Notes: generated from the sequence alone by a model not told the origin. 64,000 nucleotides of DNA from Aestuariibacter sp. (GCA_017794925.1 CP051238.1:991702-1055701), one strand, 5' to 3'. Counted from the stretch's first letter, positions 35,528 through 44,461 are shown. Translations and numbers: made by a program.

Positions 35528-36157
35528 ATGAAAAACCTAACTCATCAGATTACATCTCGTCGCGGCTTACCGATTGTTGTGCAACAAGCAATAGCATTGC
35601 TTGCACTGATTGTGTTGTCCCCTTTATTACTTCTTGTTGCACTTTTAATCAAGTTTGAGAGCAATGGGCCTGTTATTTTTAGCCAAATTCGGGTTGGTGA
35701 AAATGGTCGCCAGTTCCGCTGTTTTAAATTCAGATCAATGTATTTGCCCGGTTCACCACAGCTTGCCAATGTGACCATGGGTAAAAGCGACAGAACCGGC
35801 ATTTGCCAGAAGTTCTTTAACGATCCCCGGGTAACGAAAACAGGCAGAATTATCCGCAAACTGTCAATTGATGAGATTCCGCAATTAGTTAACGTACTAA
35901 AAGGGGACATGGCCATTGTTGGGCCCCGTCCTCACCTTGTTACCGAATATATGCAATATGAGCCATCTGTGTTGTCTCGTCTGAACTGTAAACCTGGATT
36001 AACCGGGCTATGGCAAGTGTCTGGCCGCGCCGATACTACCTTCGAGCAACAGCTTATGCTTGATAAACAGTATATTGCTAATCAATCTTTCTGGCTGGAT
36101 GTTCGCATCTTCTTCGCGACAATCCCAGCAGTCATTATGGCCAGAGGCGCCTATTAA
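35528..36157 (+). CDS. Priming sugar transferase (undecaprenyl-phosphate hexose/HexNAc-1-P transferase)
   Basis: 209 residues, the short WcaJ/PglC-like form. One membrane or re-entrant helix (about 18-43) is followed by the catalytic text IFSQIRVGENGRQFRCFKFRSM (near 56-77), DEIPQLVNVLKGDMAIVGPRP (near 118-138) and LTGLWQVSGRA (near 160-170). It would attach the first sugar phosphate to undecaprenyl phosphate and so start the repeat unit later flipped and polymerised. It is transcribed alone from a sigma-54-type promoter and followed by a terminator. No Wzy polymerase or Wza/Wzc export genes are in the window. Confidence 0.92.
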   Translation: MKNLTHQITSRRGLPIVVQQAIALLALIVLSPLLLLVALLIKFESNGPVIFSQIRVGENGRQFRCFKFRSMYLPGSPQLANVTMGKSDRTGICQKFFNDPRVTKTGRIIRKLSIDEIPQLVNVLKGDMAIVGPRPHLVTEYMQYEPSVLSRLNCKPGLTGLWQVSGRADTTFEQQLMLDKQYIANQSFWLDVRIFFATIPAVIMARGAY

Positions 36158-36194
36158 CCCTTACTTTTTCACGGAGCATTGACGTTCTCCATTT

Positions 36195-36230
36195 CCCGGG
36201 CAGCTTGCTGACCCGGGTTTTTTATTTTTA
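36195..36230 (+). terminator. Terminator of the priming transferase gene
   Basis: CCCGGG-CAGC-TT-GCTG-A-CCCGGG followed by TTTTTTATTTTTA: a strong double stem. Confidence 0.8.
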
Positions 36231-36309
36231 GTGCCCAGTCTGTTTTTCTCAAGATAAAGGTCAGTCTCGCCCTTGGATTCTGTTACCTCCTTGCCTTGCA
36301 TACTGAAAG

Positions 36310-36337
36310 AGGCGTTAAACCGGTAGCGCCTATTTTT
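36310..36337 (+). terminator. Second terminator-like hairpin, 80 nt after the first
   Basis: AGGCGTTA, loop AACCGG, TAGCGCCT (one G-T pair), then ATTTTT. No gene lies between the two hairpins, so it may end a short RNA or act as a backup. Confidence 0.45.
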
Positions 36338-36345
36338 AAGACACG

Positions 36346-36375
36346 TTGCAAATTTAAAAATGCAATTTGCAAATT
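36346..36375 (+). promoter_or_regulatory. Candidate enhancer site 3 (TTGCAAA, ATGCAA, ATTTGCAAAT)
   Basis: TTGCAAA (36346-36352), ATGCAA (36360-36365) and the palindrome ATTTGCAAAT (36365-36374). It is 60-85 bp upstream of the sigma-54 promoter at 36431 and resembles the 35178-35203 site in both half-sites. Confidence 0.45.
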
Positions 36376-36430
36376 GAGAAGCTCTACTAGATTAAAATTT
36401 TAAGTTATTGATATATATGAATTAAAAAGT

Positions 36431-36446
36431 TGGAACGCGTATTGCT
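36431..36446 (+). promoter_or_regulatory. Sigma-54 promoter upstream of the second glycosyltransferase sub-operon
   Basis: TGGAACG-CGTA-TTGCT, with exact GG-N10-GC spacing. It is 66 nt before the ATG at 36512. Confidence 0.72.
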
Positions 36447-36511
36447 CAAGCATTAGTAATAAACCTGATAGAAGCAATAGTAAACGCTTCTGGTAACTGG
36501 AGATGTGTGTC

Positions 36512-37471
36512 ATGAATTCTGCTTCAATCTCGGTAGTCATACCGCTCTGTAACAACGAAAATAGCATAGTGAATGCAATCGAAAGTATTCAGCGACAGAC
36601 TGTAAAGGTTAACGAGATCATTGTCGTTGATGATGGCTCTACTGATGCAAGCGTTGAGCGTGTTAATGCCATGCAACTGTCTAACCTTAAGCTTATAAAT
36701 CAGCCTGGTTTAGGGCTTGCCGCAGCACGCAATCGCGGTATTGCCGAGTCAACGTCAACGTATGTTGCATTTTTGGACGCCAACGATCATTGGATGCCTT
36801 TCTTTACCCTGGAAATGCAGTCCATGATTACCCGGTTTCCCGATATTGAGTTACTTGCTTCGCGGTATCAATTCATCGAGGTTGGTGGCGCGCCTGTTGA
36901 CGCCAAAATTCGCCTGGGTTCTTGCTTTAAGGAAGCCTGGTTAATGCACGATTTTTTTGCTGTTGCATCCAGAGGTGATTGTCCGTTCGTTGTCTCTTCC
37001 TGCGTGGCGAAGCGCTCACTTTTCGATGAGATAGGCACCTTTCCGGTTGGCGAACCGATTGGTGAAGAACAAGCCTTTTTTGCCAAGGCCGCACTCGCAG
37101 GCGCAATTGCCTATAGCCCCAACGTGTTAGTGCATCATGAGCGCAATAACACAAGCAGGGTGTCAGACCAAGAACTGCCAAAAAGTGTACTTACATCCTG
37201 CAATGAATTAATTAGCAGCTTACACACCAGTCCCATCGCACGCATTGTCGCTAAAGATATTGAGCAATATTTTGCGGCCCTTTTGCTAGGGGTTGTGAAG
37301 CAGAAAGTAGCCGCAAGAAACTTCCAGTATGCTCAGGCAATATTGGCGCACCCGCTTTGTAAACAGAAAGTGCTGCTTTCCTCATTCTTAAAGCTTGTCG
37401 CCTATGCAGGCAGGCTTGTTCAATTTTCTACCGGTAGCGCTATATCGAATCCAAAGGAAAAATTACTATGA
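36512..37471 (+). CDS. Family 2 glycosyltransferase
   Basis: 319 residues. The start at 36512 is preferred to ATG 36503 because GGAG (36499-36502) fits only the later one. SVVIPLCNNENSIVNAIESIQRQT and VVDDGSTDAS are the GT-A nucleotide site. GLAAARNRGIAES leads to AFLDANDHW, the same DAND variant as the 33552 gene, suggesting the two are paralogues. EEQAFFAKA is the likely catalytic-base region. Its stop overlaps the next start (ATGA). Confidence 0.9.
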   Translation: MNSASISVVIPLCNNENSIVNAIESIQRQTVKVNEIIVVDDGSTDASVERVNAMQLSNLKLINQPGLGLAAARNRGIAESTSTYVAFLDANDHWMPFFTLEMQSMITRFPDIELLASRYQFIEVGGAPVDAKIRLGSCFKEAWLMHDFFAVASRGDCPFVVSSCVAKRSLFDEIGTFPVGEPIGEEQAFFAKAALAGAIAYSPNVLVHHERNNTSRVSDQELPKSVLTSCNELISSLHTSPIARIVAKDIEQYFAALLLGVVKQKVAARNFQYAQAILAHPLCKQKVLLSSFLKLVAYAGRLVQFSTGSAISNPKEKLL

Positions 37472-38310
37472 AACTCAATGCCATTCTAACAGTTAAAAAC
37501 GAGGCGGACATTGTTGAGGAAAGCTTGCTGTTTGCAATGAAGTTTTGCCACAGGATTTATGTCTATGACAACGCTTCCACAGACGGTACATGGGAAATTG
37601 TGCAGTCTATGGCTGACCGCTTCAAAGAAATCGTGATATTTGGTCAGACAGACCAGGCATACAAAACACAGCTAACAAACCGGGTCTACAACCACTACTG
37701 TGACCAATATAGTGACCAGGATTGGTGGTATATCCTCGATGCAGCAGAACTGCTTTGTGAATCGCCTGTTCCGCTGCTGGAAGAGGCCGCTGAGCAGGGT
37801 AAAACCAATATGTCTGTTTGGCAGGCAAAATTCTATTTTACTGATCGGGACTATCAGCACTTTGACGATGAGGACGTAACCAAACCGGTTTCGCTAAGAA
37901 GGAAATACTATGCAATTAACTGGAAAGCAGAGCGATTCTTTATTAATAAACCCGGCGCGGTCTGGTCTGAAGAGATTAGTGGTCGTTTGCCCCCTTGGGC
38001 AAACAAGCGTTTCAACAAGGCGCCTGTTTGTCGTCATTACGCCGAAAGAACGCCGCAACAAATTAATACCAGAATGGCGTTGAAATCAATGGGAAAAAGC
38101 TGCTTCTTGCAGGCGAGTAACAATATAAAGCAGTACTTACGCGAGGCCAGTAAACTGGACTGCTATCAAAATGACAATCATTTTGTATTCAGACACAGTC
38201 AAATGATTCGATACCACGCACGAAAAGCCCATGTTGGGTTCATGACGATGTTGAAGTGGTGTAATCAGCAATTTTCATTGATTGCCAAAAAGAATGTTCT
38301 GGGTATGTAA
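37468..38310 (+). CDS. Family 2-like glycosyltransferase (Glyco_tranf_2_4 type)
   Basis: 280 residues. It begins MKLNAILTVKNEADIVEESL; YVYDNASTDGTWEI (near 31-44) is typical of this branch. Where relatives have DxDEF, this one has YILDAAELL (near 88-96), so the second acidic metal ligand is replaced by Ala and activity is open to question. It has no membrane helix. It is coupled to the gene before by ATGA overlap, and the response regulator follows 21 nt later. Confidence 0.82.
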   Translation: MKLNAILTVKNEADIVEESLLFAMKFCHRIYVYDNASTDGTWEIVQSMADRFKEIVIFGQTDQAYKTQLTNRVYNHYCDQYSDQDWWYILDAAELLCESPVPLLEEAAEQGKTNMSVWQAKFYFTDRDYQHFDDEDVTKPVSLRRKYYAINWKAERFFINKPGAVWSEEISGRLPPWANKRFNKAPVCRHYAERTPQQINTRMALKSMGKSCFLQASNNIKQYLREASKLDCYQNDNHFVFRHSQMIRYHARKAHVGFMTMLKWCNQQFSLIAKKNVLGM

Positions 38311-38331
38311 GGGATTGTAGGAGTTTGAGCT

Positions 38332-39315
38332 ATGAATACGAGAAAACTAAACAGTAAAAGCAAAGTGCTTATTATCGATGACGATAAGCTGTTCAGAGAA
38401 ACACTGGTATCGATGTTAGCTACCACGTTTGATTGCGCGCTGGCATCAGATGCCAGCACTGCGTATGAAATATGCAAAAGCAGTCAGGCGCCCGAGGTGA
38501 TTTTGCTCGATTTCAGATTGCAAAAGGAAAATGGCATTGAGGTTTGTAAGCAACTGCAAAAAAATCGCTTTTCAAAAGATATTCCGGTGGTGTTTATCAC
38601 AGCCGAAGAAAGCAGTGATGTGCAGGTGGATTGTTGGAAAGCCGGCGCGTCAGACTTTGTAACCAAACCCGTAGTGTGTAATACACTGATTCAGCGCATT
38701 CAACATCAGTTAGATATTCGTTGTCGCGAAAAGGCGCTGGAACAACAAATCATGCGTGATGGCCTGACGGGTTTGAAGAACCGTCAATACCTGAAAAATG
38801 AGGTGCCATCGCTTATCAAGCAACTCAGACGAGACGGTGACAACCTGAGCGTATTAATGATTGATATCGATGATTTCAAGAAATATAACGATACTCAGGG
38901 GCATATTAAAGGTGATGAGTGTATTCGCAAAGTTGCTGCAACACTGGAAGACCGGGCTAACCGTCCCCTCGACAGCGTTGTACGGTATGGCGGCGAAGAG
39001 TTTTTGGTCCTGTTACCACGAACCGACCTTCGCGGTGCCCGACGGGTTGCCCAGGATATGTGCCGTCAGGTAGAAAAACTACTACTCACTCACGATGCCA
39101 GTGCTTACGGCGTGGTGACGATCAGTGTCGGGGTGGCAAGTTCTACCAATACCCGCGCTACGAAGTTTGGCGACCTGGTTCGTCAGGCAGATGAAGCCTT
39201 GTACAAGGGAAAAAGCTGTGGCAAGAACTGTGTAGTTTATAACAGCAAGCCAAAACCACCTCGACGCATAACTCATGATGCAGAATCCATGCGCTGGGCC
39301 ATTTGTCAGGATTAA
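38332..39315 (+). CDS. Response regulator diguanylate cyclase (REC-GGDEF)
   Basis: 327 residues. Receiver domain (about 10-130; phospho-Asp in VILLDFRLQKENG, FITAEE, Lys in FVTKPV) and a GGDEF domain with an intact active site GGEEF (near 222) plus the inhibitory-site motif RPLD five residues before it. It makes c-di-GMP when phosphorylated. As the last gene of the exopolysaccharide sub-operon, it probably raises c-di-GMP when the polymer genes are on. The partner kinase may be the 29201 kinase, but that is inference. A terminator follows. Confidence 0.92.
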   Translation: MNTRKLNSKSKVLIIDDDKLFRETLVSMLATTFDCALASDASTAYEICKSSQAPEVILLDFRLQKENGIEVCKQLQKNRFSKDIPVVFITAEESSDVQVDCWKAGASDFVTKPVVCNTLIQRIQHQLDIRCREKALEQQIMRDGLTGLKNRQYLKNEVPSLIKQLRRDGDNLSVLMIDIDDFKKYNDTQGHIKGDECIRKVAATLEDRANRPLDSVVRYGGEEFLVLLPRTDLRGARRVAQDMCRQVEKLLLTHDASAYGVVTISVGVASSTNTRATKFGDLVRQADEALYKGKSCGKNCVVYNSKPKPPRRITHDAESMRWAICQD

Positions 39316-39336
39316 TTGGTAACTGTGTTACAACCT

Positions 39337-39366
39337 AAAACCGGTTGCACGGCAACCGGTTTTTTG
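39337..39366. terminator. Shared bidirectional terminator
   Basis: AAAACCGGTTGC, loop ACG, GCAACCGGTTTTTT. It lies between the convergent cyclase and aldehyde dehydrogenase genes and suits both strands. Confidence 0.8.
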
Positions 39367-39376
39367 TGGTTATGGA

Positions 39377-40849
39377 TTATGGCAGGTTGCCTTCGCAAAT
39401 ATAGGTAATCTGCAGGAAGTCATCCAGACCGTAATGAGAACCTTCCCGGCCGTAGCCCGATGATTTAACGCCGCCAAACGGGGCAACTTCACTGGATACT
39501 GCACCTTCGTTTACCCCAATCACACCGGCTTGCAGTGCGCGGCGAACACGGTGAATACGATTGTGGTTTTGGGTATAAAAATAAGCGGCTAAGCCATATT
39601 CAGTGTTATTGGCTTCAGCAATCGCTTCTTCTTCGGTACTGAATTTAAACAACGGCAGCACTGGCCCAAAGGTTTCTTCACTGAACAACGCCATACTATT
39701 ATTCGCGTCTGCAATGACCACAGGCTCAAAGAATAAATCCTGTTTTGGCGAGGCGCTACCACATAGCAATACACCACCCTGTTCTTCTGCATCGGCGACA
39801 TGCGCGCTGATTTTATCGATAGCTTTTTGATTGATCATTGGGCCAATCTTCGTGTCATCGTCGAAGGGGTCGCCAAGCGTTAAGGCGTTAACGCTGTCTA
39901 CCAGACGGCTGGCAAATTCATCGTAAATACCTTCTTGCACGTAAATCCGGTTTGGACACACACAGGTTTGTCCGCCATTACGCATTTTTGCTGCCATCAA
40001 GCCCTGAATAGCAGCGTCGATATCGCAGTCATCAAACACAATAAAGGGCGCGTTGCCACCGAGTTCCAGAGATAACTTCTTCAATGTGCTGGCGGAGCGT
40101 TCGGCTAAATAGCGCCCAACCTGGGTGGAACCGGTAAAACTTAGCTTTTTCACACAAGGGTCTTTTAACCAGGCATCGACTGCAATAGCCGTTTGTTCCC
40201 GGGAGGCGGCCAGCACGTTTATGGTGCCGTCAGGGAAGCCTGCCATTTCAGCAAGTTTAGCCATTGCTAATGCAGTTAGTGGCGTGTCTTCGGCGGGTTT
40301 AACGACCACGGTACAGCCTGCTGCAATGGCAGGAGAAATCTTTCTGGCCAGCATGGCAAATGGAAAATTCCACGGCGTGATCACGGCAACAACACCCACC
40401 GGACGTTTCTCGACCGTTTGTTGATGATGAGGCTTTGAACTTGGCAGAATGTCACCGCGAAGCTGCATCGCCTGCTGCGCGAACCACTTCACATAAGACG
40501 CGCCGTAGTCTACCTCGCCTTTTGCTTCGGCCAACGGCTTGCCTTGTTCAGAAGACATGATTGCCGCGAGGTCGTCCCGGTGTTCAAGAATCAGTGCGTG
40601 CCAGCACTCCAGCAACTCAGCACGCGCTTTGTGGGTAGTAAATTGCCAATCGGTAAACGCTTTGTAGGCACTTCTAGCGGCGTGGGCTGCATCAATTGCA
40701 TCGCTGTTAGCCACTTCGGTCATTATCTCGCCGGTGGCAGGATTAACTACCGGGTAGGTTTGTCCCGAGATGGCCTTCTGCCAGCGTCCGTTAATATAGT
40801 TTAACGTGTTAAACAGTGACGGCTCAGCAAGCCGTGACGTGAGATCCAT
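39377..40849 (-). CDS. gabD: Succinate-semialdehyde dehydrogenase-type aldehyde dehydrogenase
   Basis: 490 residues, the GabD length. It oxidises an omega-semialdehyde to the acid with NAD(P)+. ITPWNFPFAMLARKISPA (near 147-164), the Glu in LELGGNAPF (near 261) and the catalytic Cys in GGQTCVCPNR (near 295) are the family motifs. The C-terminus GVKSSGYGREGSHYGLDDFLQ is SSADH-like. It is the last gene of a minus-strand operon behind an aminotransferase and a D-malate/tartrate-type dehydrogenase, fitting GABA or similar amine breakdown to succinate. The exact substrate is not proved. Confidence 0.88.
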   Translation of the reverse strand: MDLTSRLAEPSLFNTLNYINGRWQKAISGQTYPVVNPATGEIMTEVANSDAIDAAHAARSAYKAFTDWQFTTHKARAELLECWHALILEHRDDLAAIMSSEQGKPLAEAKGEVDYGASYVKWFAQQAMQLRGDILPSSKPHHQQTVEKRPVGVVAVITPWNFPFAMLARKISPAIAAGCTVVVKPAEDTPLTALAMAKLAEMAGFPDGTINVLAASREQTAIAVDAWLKDPCVKKLSFTGSTQVGRYLAERSASTLKKLSLELGGNAPFIVFDDCDIDAAIQGLMAAKMRNGGQTCVCPNRIYVQEGIYDEFASRLVDSVNALTLGDPFDDDTKIGPMINQKAIDKISAHVADAEEQGGVLLCGSASPKQDLFFEPVVIADANNSMALFSEETFGPVLPLFKFSTEEEAIAEANNTEYGLAAYFYTQNHNRIHRVRRALQAGVIGVNEGAVSSEVAPFGGVKSSGYGREGSHYGLDDFLQITYICEGNLP

Positions 40850-40866
40850 AGTTTCTCCCGATGTTA

Positions 40867-41946
40867 TTAGAGGTTAGCCAGTATGGCTTCACCCATTGCC
40901 TGCGTTGATGCTTCTCCCCCTAGATCTGGGGTTACAACGCTGCCTTTCAAGGTGTGTTCAATGGCTGTCACAATGGCATCGTGTGCCTCTTTGCCCGCTC
41001 CCGTGTCGTGAGTCAGAAAGCTAAGCATCAGCGCGCCAGACCAAATCATGCCGATGGGATTGGCGATATTTTTACCATAAATATCCGGCGCGGAGCCGTG
41101 CACCGGCTCAAATAAAGACGGGAATTTACGTTCCGGGTTCAGGTTGGCCGAAGGCGCTAAACCAATGGTACCAGTACAGGCCGGCCCCAAATCAGACAAA
41201 ATGTCACCGAACAAATTCGACGCCACGACAACGTCGAAGCGCTCGGGCTGCATTACAAATCGCGCTGATAAAATATCGATATGCTGTTTGTCCCAGCTGA
41301 TTTCAGGGTAGTCTTCTGACACCGCTTCTGCGCGTGAATCCCACCAGGGCATGCTGATTGCCATGCCGTTACTCTTGGTGGCAACGGTAAGCTTTTTAGC
41401 TTCCCGACGCTTGGCGGTTTCGAACGCATACCGCAACACGCGGTCGGTGCCATAGCGGGTAAATACCGATTGCTGCATGACCACTTCGCGGTCGGTGCCT
41501 TCATACATTATGCCGCCAATGGCGGAATATTCGCCCTCGGTGTTTTCGCGCACGACCAGGAAGTCTATATCATCAGCTTTGGGAGTAGACAGCGCACATT
41601 TAACGCCTTCAAACGTGCGAACAGGACGCATATTGATGTACTGATCGAACTCACGGCGGAAGGTTAAAATTGAGCCCCACAGTGAAATATGATCAGGTAC
41701 GGACGCCGGCCAGCCAACTGCGCCAAAGTAGATTGCATCCATGTCGGCAACCTGAGCTTTCCAGTCGTCAGGCATCATTTTGCCATGGGTTTCATAGTAG
41801 TCGCAGCCACCCCACTCAAAAGTGTGGAAATCAATGTCTAGTCCGAATTTGTCGGCAGCCGCTTTTACAATTTTGAGGCCTTCGGGCATGACTTCCTTGC
41901 CAATGCCATCTCCTGCGATGACCGCTACGTTATAGGTTTGACTCAT
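40867..41946 (-). CDS. Tartrate / D-malate dehydrogenase (isocitrate-isopropylmalate family)
   Basis: 359 residues from ATG at 41946 (AGGAG upstream, overlapping the end of the aminotransferase gene). It is an NAD-dependent beta-hydroxyacid oxidative decarboxylase. AGDGIGKEVMPEG opens the fold; FLVVRENTEGEYS, TKSNGM and the metal-binding NLFGDILSDLG with FEPVHGSAPDI are all present. Closest in style to TtuC/DmlA rather than LeuB. Its place between an aminotransferase and GabD suggests use of a malate-like product, which is inference. Confidence 0.87.
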   Translation of the reverse strand: MSQTYNVAVIAGDGIGKEVMPEGLKIVKAAADKFGLDIDFHTFEWGGCDYYETHGKMMPDDWKAQVADMDAIYFGAVGWPASVPDHISLWGSILTFRREFDQYINMRPVRTFEGVKCALSTPKADDIDFLVVRENTEGEYSAIGGIMYEGTDREVVMQQSVFTRYGTDRVLRYAFETAKRREAKKLTVATKSNGMAISMPWWDSRAEAVSEDYPEISWDKQHIDILSARFVMQPERFDVVVASNLFGDILSDLGPACTGTIGLAPSANLNPERKFPSLFEPVHGSAPDIYGKNIANPIGMIWSGALMLSFLTHDTGAGKEAHDAIVTAIEHTLKGSVVTPDLGGEASTQAMGEAILANL

Positions 41947-41950
41947 GGGG

Positions 41951-43333
41951 TTACAGCTCCTGTTGCATCTCGTTTTGAACAACGTCCAGTGCCAGCACAT
42001 CGTCCAGCGTCAGTTGCAGGCGTTCAAATAAGGTATCGAAATCGCTCTCGGTGAAGCACAATGCCGGCGCAAAGCCCAGAATGTTGTCGCCAAAGGCGCG
42101 GAAAATCAGTTTGTGTTGCCACGCAATATCGGCAATGGTTTCATGCAGTTTTATCGCTGCAGGAAAAGGGCGCTTGGTGGCCTTATTAGCAACTAGTTCA
42201 ATGGCACCTAACAGGCCCAAGCTGCGCGCATCTCCCACCAATGGGTGAGACAAGCAGGCTTGTAACTTCGCTTCAAAATACGGCGCAACAGCTTGCGCGT
42301 GAGCCAGCATGCCTTCTTCGTATATTTTGATGACTTCCAGTGCAACCGCAGCACTAACCGGATGTGCTGAATACGTCTGACCGTGTCCAACCACGGCAGC
42401 TTTGTTCGGACCATCAGCAATGCCATTGAAAATTTCATCAGACATTAACACCGCGCCCATGGGGGCGTAGCCCGACGTTAACCCTTTGGCAATTGTCATC
42501 AGGTCGGGTTCGACACCTTCGTGCTCGCAGGCAAACATGGTGCCTGTGCGTCCGAATCCGGTAATCACTTCGTCTGCTAAAAACAGAATGCCCAATCGCT
42601 TACAGGTATCGGCTATAGCTTTTAACCAGCCCTTTGGCGGCACAATTACGCCACCCGAGCCAATGACCGGCTCACAGAAAAAGGCGGCAACGTTATCGGC
42701 ACCGATCTCTGCAACTTTGGCTTCCAGCTCGGATACCGAAGCATCAATGAGCGCTTGTGCAGAGTCGTAGTTGCTGCGATACAGATACGGGCAGCTAATA
42801 TGATGCTGGTGGGCCAGCGGCAAATCAAAGTTTGCATGAAAAGCGGGCAAACCGGTAATGCCTGCGCCAGTAGATGACGAGCCATGGTAGCCGCGTTGCA
42901 ATGCAATAATGTGCTTTTTAGTGGGTTTGCCAATGGCATTGTAATAATGCGTAATGTAGCGAATCGCCGCGTCGACAGCGTCAGAGCCGCCGAGGGAAAA
43001 ATACACATGCTGCAATGAAGACGGTGTTATCGATACCAGTTTTTCAGCCAGAACGATGGCCGGTTCGCTACCAAAACCAAAGTAGCCGGTGGCATAAGGC
43101 AATTGATTCATTTGAGCGGTGGCAGCGTCAACAATACGTTGCTGACCATAGCCCACATTAACGCACCATAGTCCGGCGAAGGCGTCGAGATACGTATTAC
43201 CATCTGCTGCGGTAAGCCAGGGGCCATCACCAGACTGGAGTACCTTTACTCCTTTTTCCTGATGTTGACGAAAATTTGATACCGGATGAACAAGATAGCG
43301 ACTGTCCATTTCTGTCAAAGCAGGCGTTTGCAT
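41951..43333 (-). CDS. Class III omega-aminotransferase, putrescine/beta-alanine type
   Basis: 460 residues from ATG at 43333; an ATG at 43369 has no ribosome site. This PLP enzyme moves an amino group from a diamine or omega-amino acid to pyruvate or another keto acid. YFSLGGSDAVDAAIR (near 108), QRGYHGSSSTGAGITG, the Asp in LFLADEVITGFGRTG and the PLP Lys in IAKGLTSGYAPMGAV (near 288) are visible. It resembles the SpuC-like group that converts putrescine to 4-aminobutanal. It is first in an operon with the D-malate/tartrate-type dehydrogenase and GabD-type genes. Confidence 0.88.
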   Translation of the reverse strand: MQTPALTEMDSRYLVHPVSNFRQHQEKGVKVLQSGDGPWLTAADGNTYLDAFAGLWCVNVGYGQQRIVDAATAQMNQLPYATGYFGFGSEPAIVLAEKLVSITPSSLQHVYFSLGGSDAVDAAIRYITHYYNAIGKPTKKHIIALQRGYHGSSSTGAGITGLPAFHANFDLPLAHQHHISCPYLYRSNYDSAQALIDASVSELEAKVAEIGADNVAAFFCEPVIGSGGVIVPPKGWLKAIADTCKRLGILFLADEVITGFGRTGTMFACEHEGVEPDLMTIAKGLTSGYAPMGAVLMSDEIFNGIADGPNKAAVVGHGQTYSAHPVSAAVALEVIKIYEEGMLAHAQAVAPYFEAKLQACLSHPLVGDARSLGLLGAIELVANKATKRPFPAAIKLHETIADIAWQHKLIFRAFGDNILGFAPALCFTESDFDTLFERLQLTLDDVLALDVVQNEMQQEL

Positions 43334-43792
43334 GATTGTTTTCCAATTTTTCTGTATGTCGCGAGGCATAGGAAGGCGCGCGATGCATACCTGTCAGCGT
43401 GATGCACACACGCAACTGGCGCATGTACGATTTCTATCCAACATGGTAGCGGCGATCACCCGCGCGAATTGTTTGATAGCGGAACAAGAAAGGCAGTGAA
43501 ATATTGTTTTTGGGCACTTCTCAGCAAAATCTGCTGTGGCGGATGGGGGAAGATAAGGGAAAGCCAGTCAACATAAGTAACACGGCTAGAGTGATTGACA
43601 TTGCACCGGCTGCAGTAAGCAGGTAATGCCGGTTTGAAGAATAATAAAGTGCGGCGTCAGCACAGCATAGTCTGCTGATTGACGAATAAAAAACACCTGC
43701 CACGTGGCGCTGAAGCGAATTATTTTGGCATTAAATAAAAAACGTCGCGTGGTGTAATAGAATTAATTGAGAACTGATAGTTGGAACCCCTA
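43334..43792. other. Divergent control region between amine-catabolism operons
   Basis: 459 bp separate two divergent operons. The only clear structure is a perfect palindrome GCCACGTGGC at 43699-43708, a possible operator. A 60-codon GTG frame on the minus strand (43521-43703) is hydrophobic but lacks a ribosome site, so it is not called. No regulator gene lies here. Confidence 0.35.
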
Positions 43793-44461
43793 ATGAGTGT
43801 ATTTAAGCCTAAGTATATTTCCTTCGACTGCTACGGCACCCTGATCTTTTTTGAGATGGCCCCGATGGCGCAAAAGCTGTTTGCCGATCGCATCACACCA
43901 GAACAAATGCCGCAATTCGTAAAAGACTTTTCTGCTTATCGCTTAGATGAAGTGCTGGGCGCCTGGAAGCCTTATGCAGAAGTGGTACGTAATGCGGTTA
44001 CCCGTTTATGTAAATTGTGGAACATTGAATACCGCGACGAAGACAGTGTGGCGATATACAACGCCGTACCTACCTGGGGTCCTCACCCGGATGTAGTGGA
44101 GCCGCTGAAAAAAGTGGCCAAAGAAATTCCACTGGTCATTCTGTCTAACGCCATGAATGAACAGATCCACCACAACGTGGCGAATCTGGAAGCGCCGTTC
44201 CACGCTGTTTACACTGCAGAACAAGCACAGGCTTATAAGCCGCGTTTACAGGCCTTTGAGTACATGCTGGACAACCTGGGTTGCAACCCGGAAGACATCC
44301 TGCACGTGTCTTCCAGTTTCCGTTACGACCTGATGTCAGCCCATGATATTGGTATTAAAAGCAAGGTGTGGGTAAACCGTGGTCACGAGCCTGCCAACCC
44401 GTTTTACGGCTACACAGAAATCAAAGACATTTCTGGCTTACCGGGCGTTGTAGGGCTGTAA
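43793..44461 (+). CDS. HAD type II hydrolase (haloacid dehalogenase-like)
   Basis: 222 residues. The nucleophile motif is FDCYGTLI (near 11-18). ILSNAMNEQ is motif II (Ser), KPRLQAFEYML motif III (Lys), and HVSSSFRYDLMSAHDIG motif IV. The overall layout is the L-2-haloacid dehalogenase type, though the true substrate may be a phosphate or other ester. The ATG at 43793 is used in place of a TTG 12 nt earlier. It starts an operon with an FAD amine oxidase and a dipeptide-type ABC importer, so it probably acts on the same imported compound. Confidence 0.85.
   Translation: MSVFKPKYISFDCYGTLIFFEMAPMAQKLFADRITPEQMPQFVKDFSAYRLDEVLGAWKPYAEVVRNAVTRLCKLWNIEYRDEDSVAIYNAVPTWGPHPDVVEPLKKVAKEIPLVILSNAMNEQIHHNVANLEAPFHAVYTAEQAQAYKPRLQAFEYMLDNLGCNPEDILHVSSSFRYDLMSAHDIGIKSKVWVNRGHEPANPFYGYTEIKDISGLPGVVGL

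Noticed and set aside
43521..43703. Small hydrophobic minus-strand frame between divergent operons
   Set aside because: GTG start, no ribosome site, odd codon pattern and no neighbours on that strand close by.
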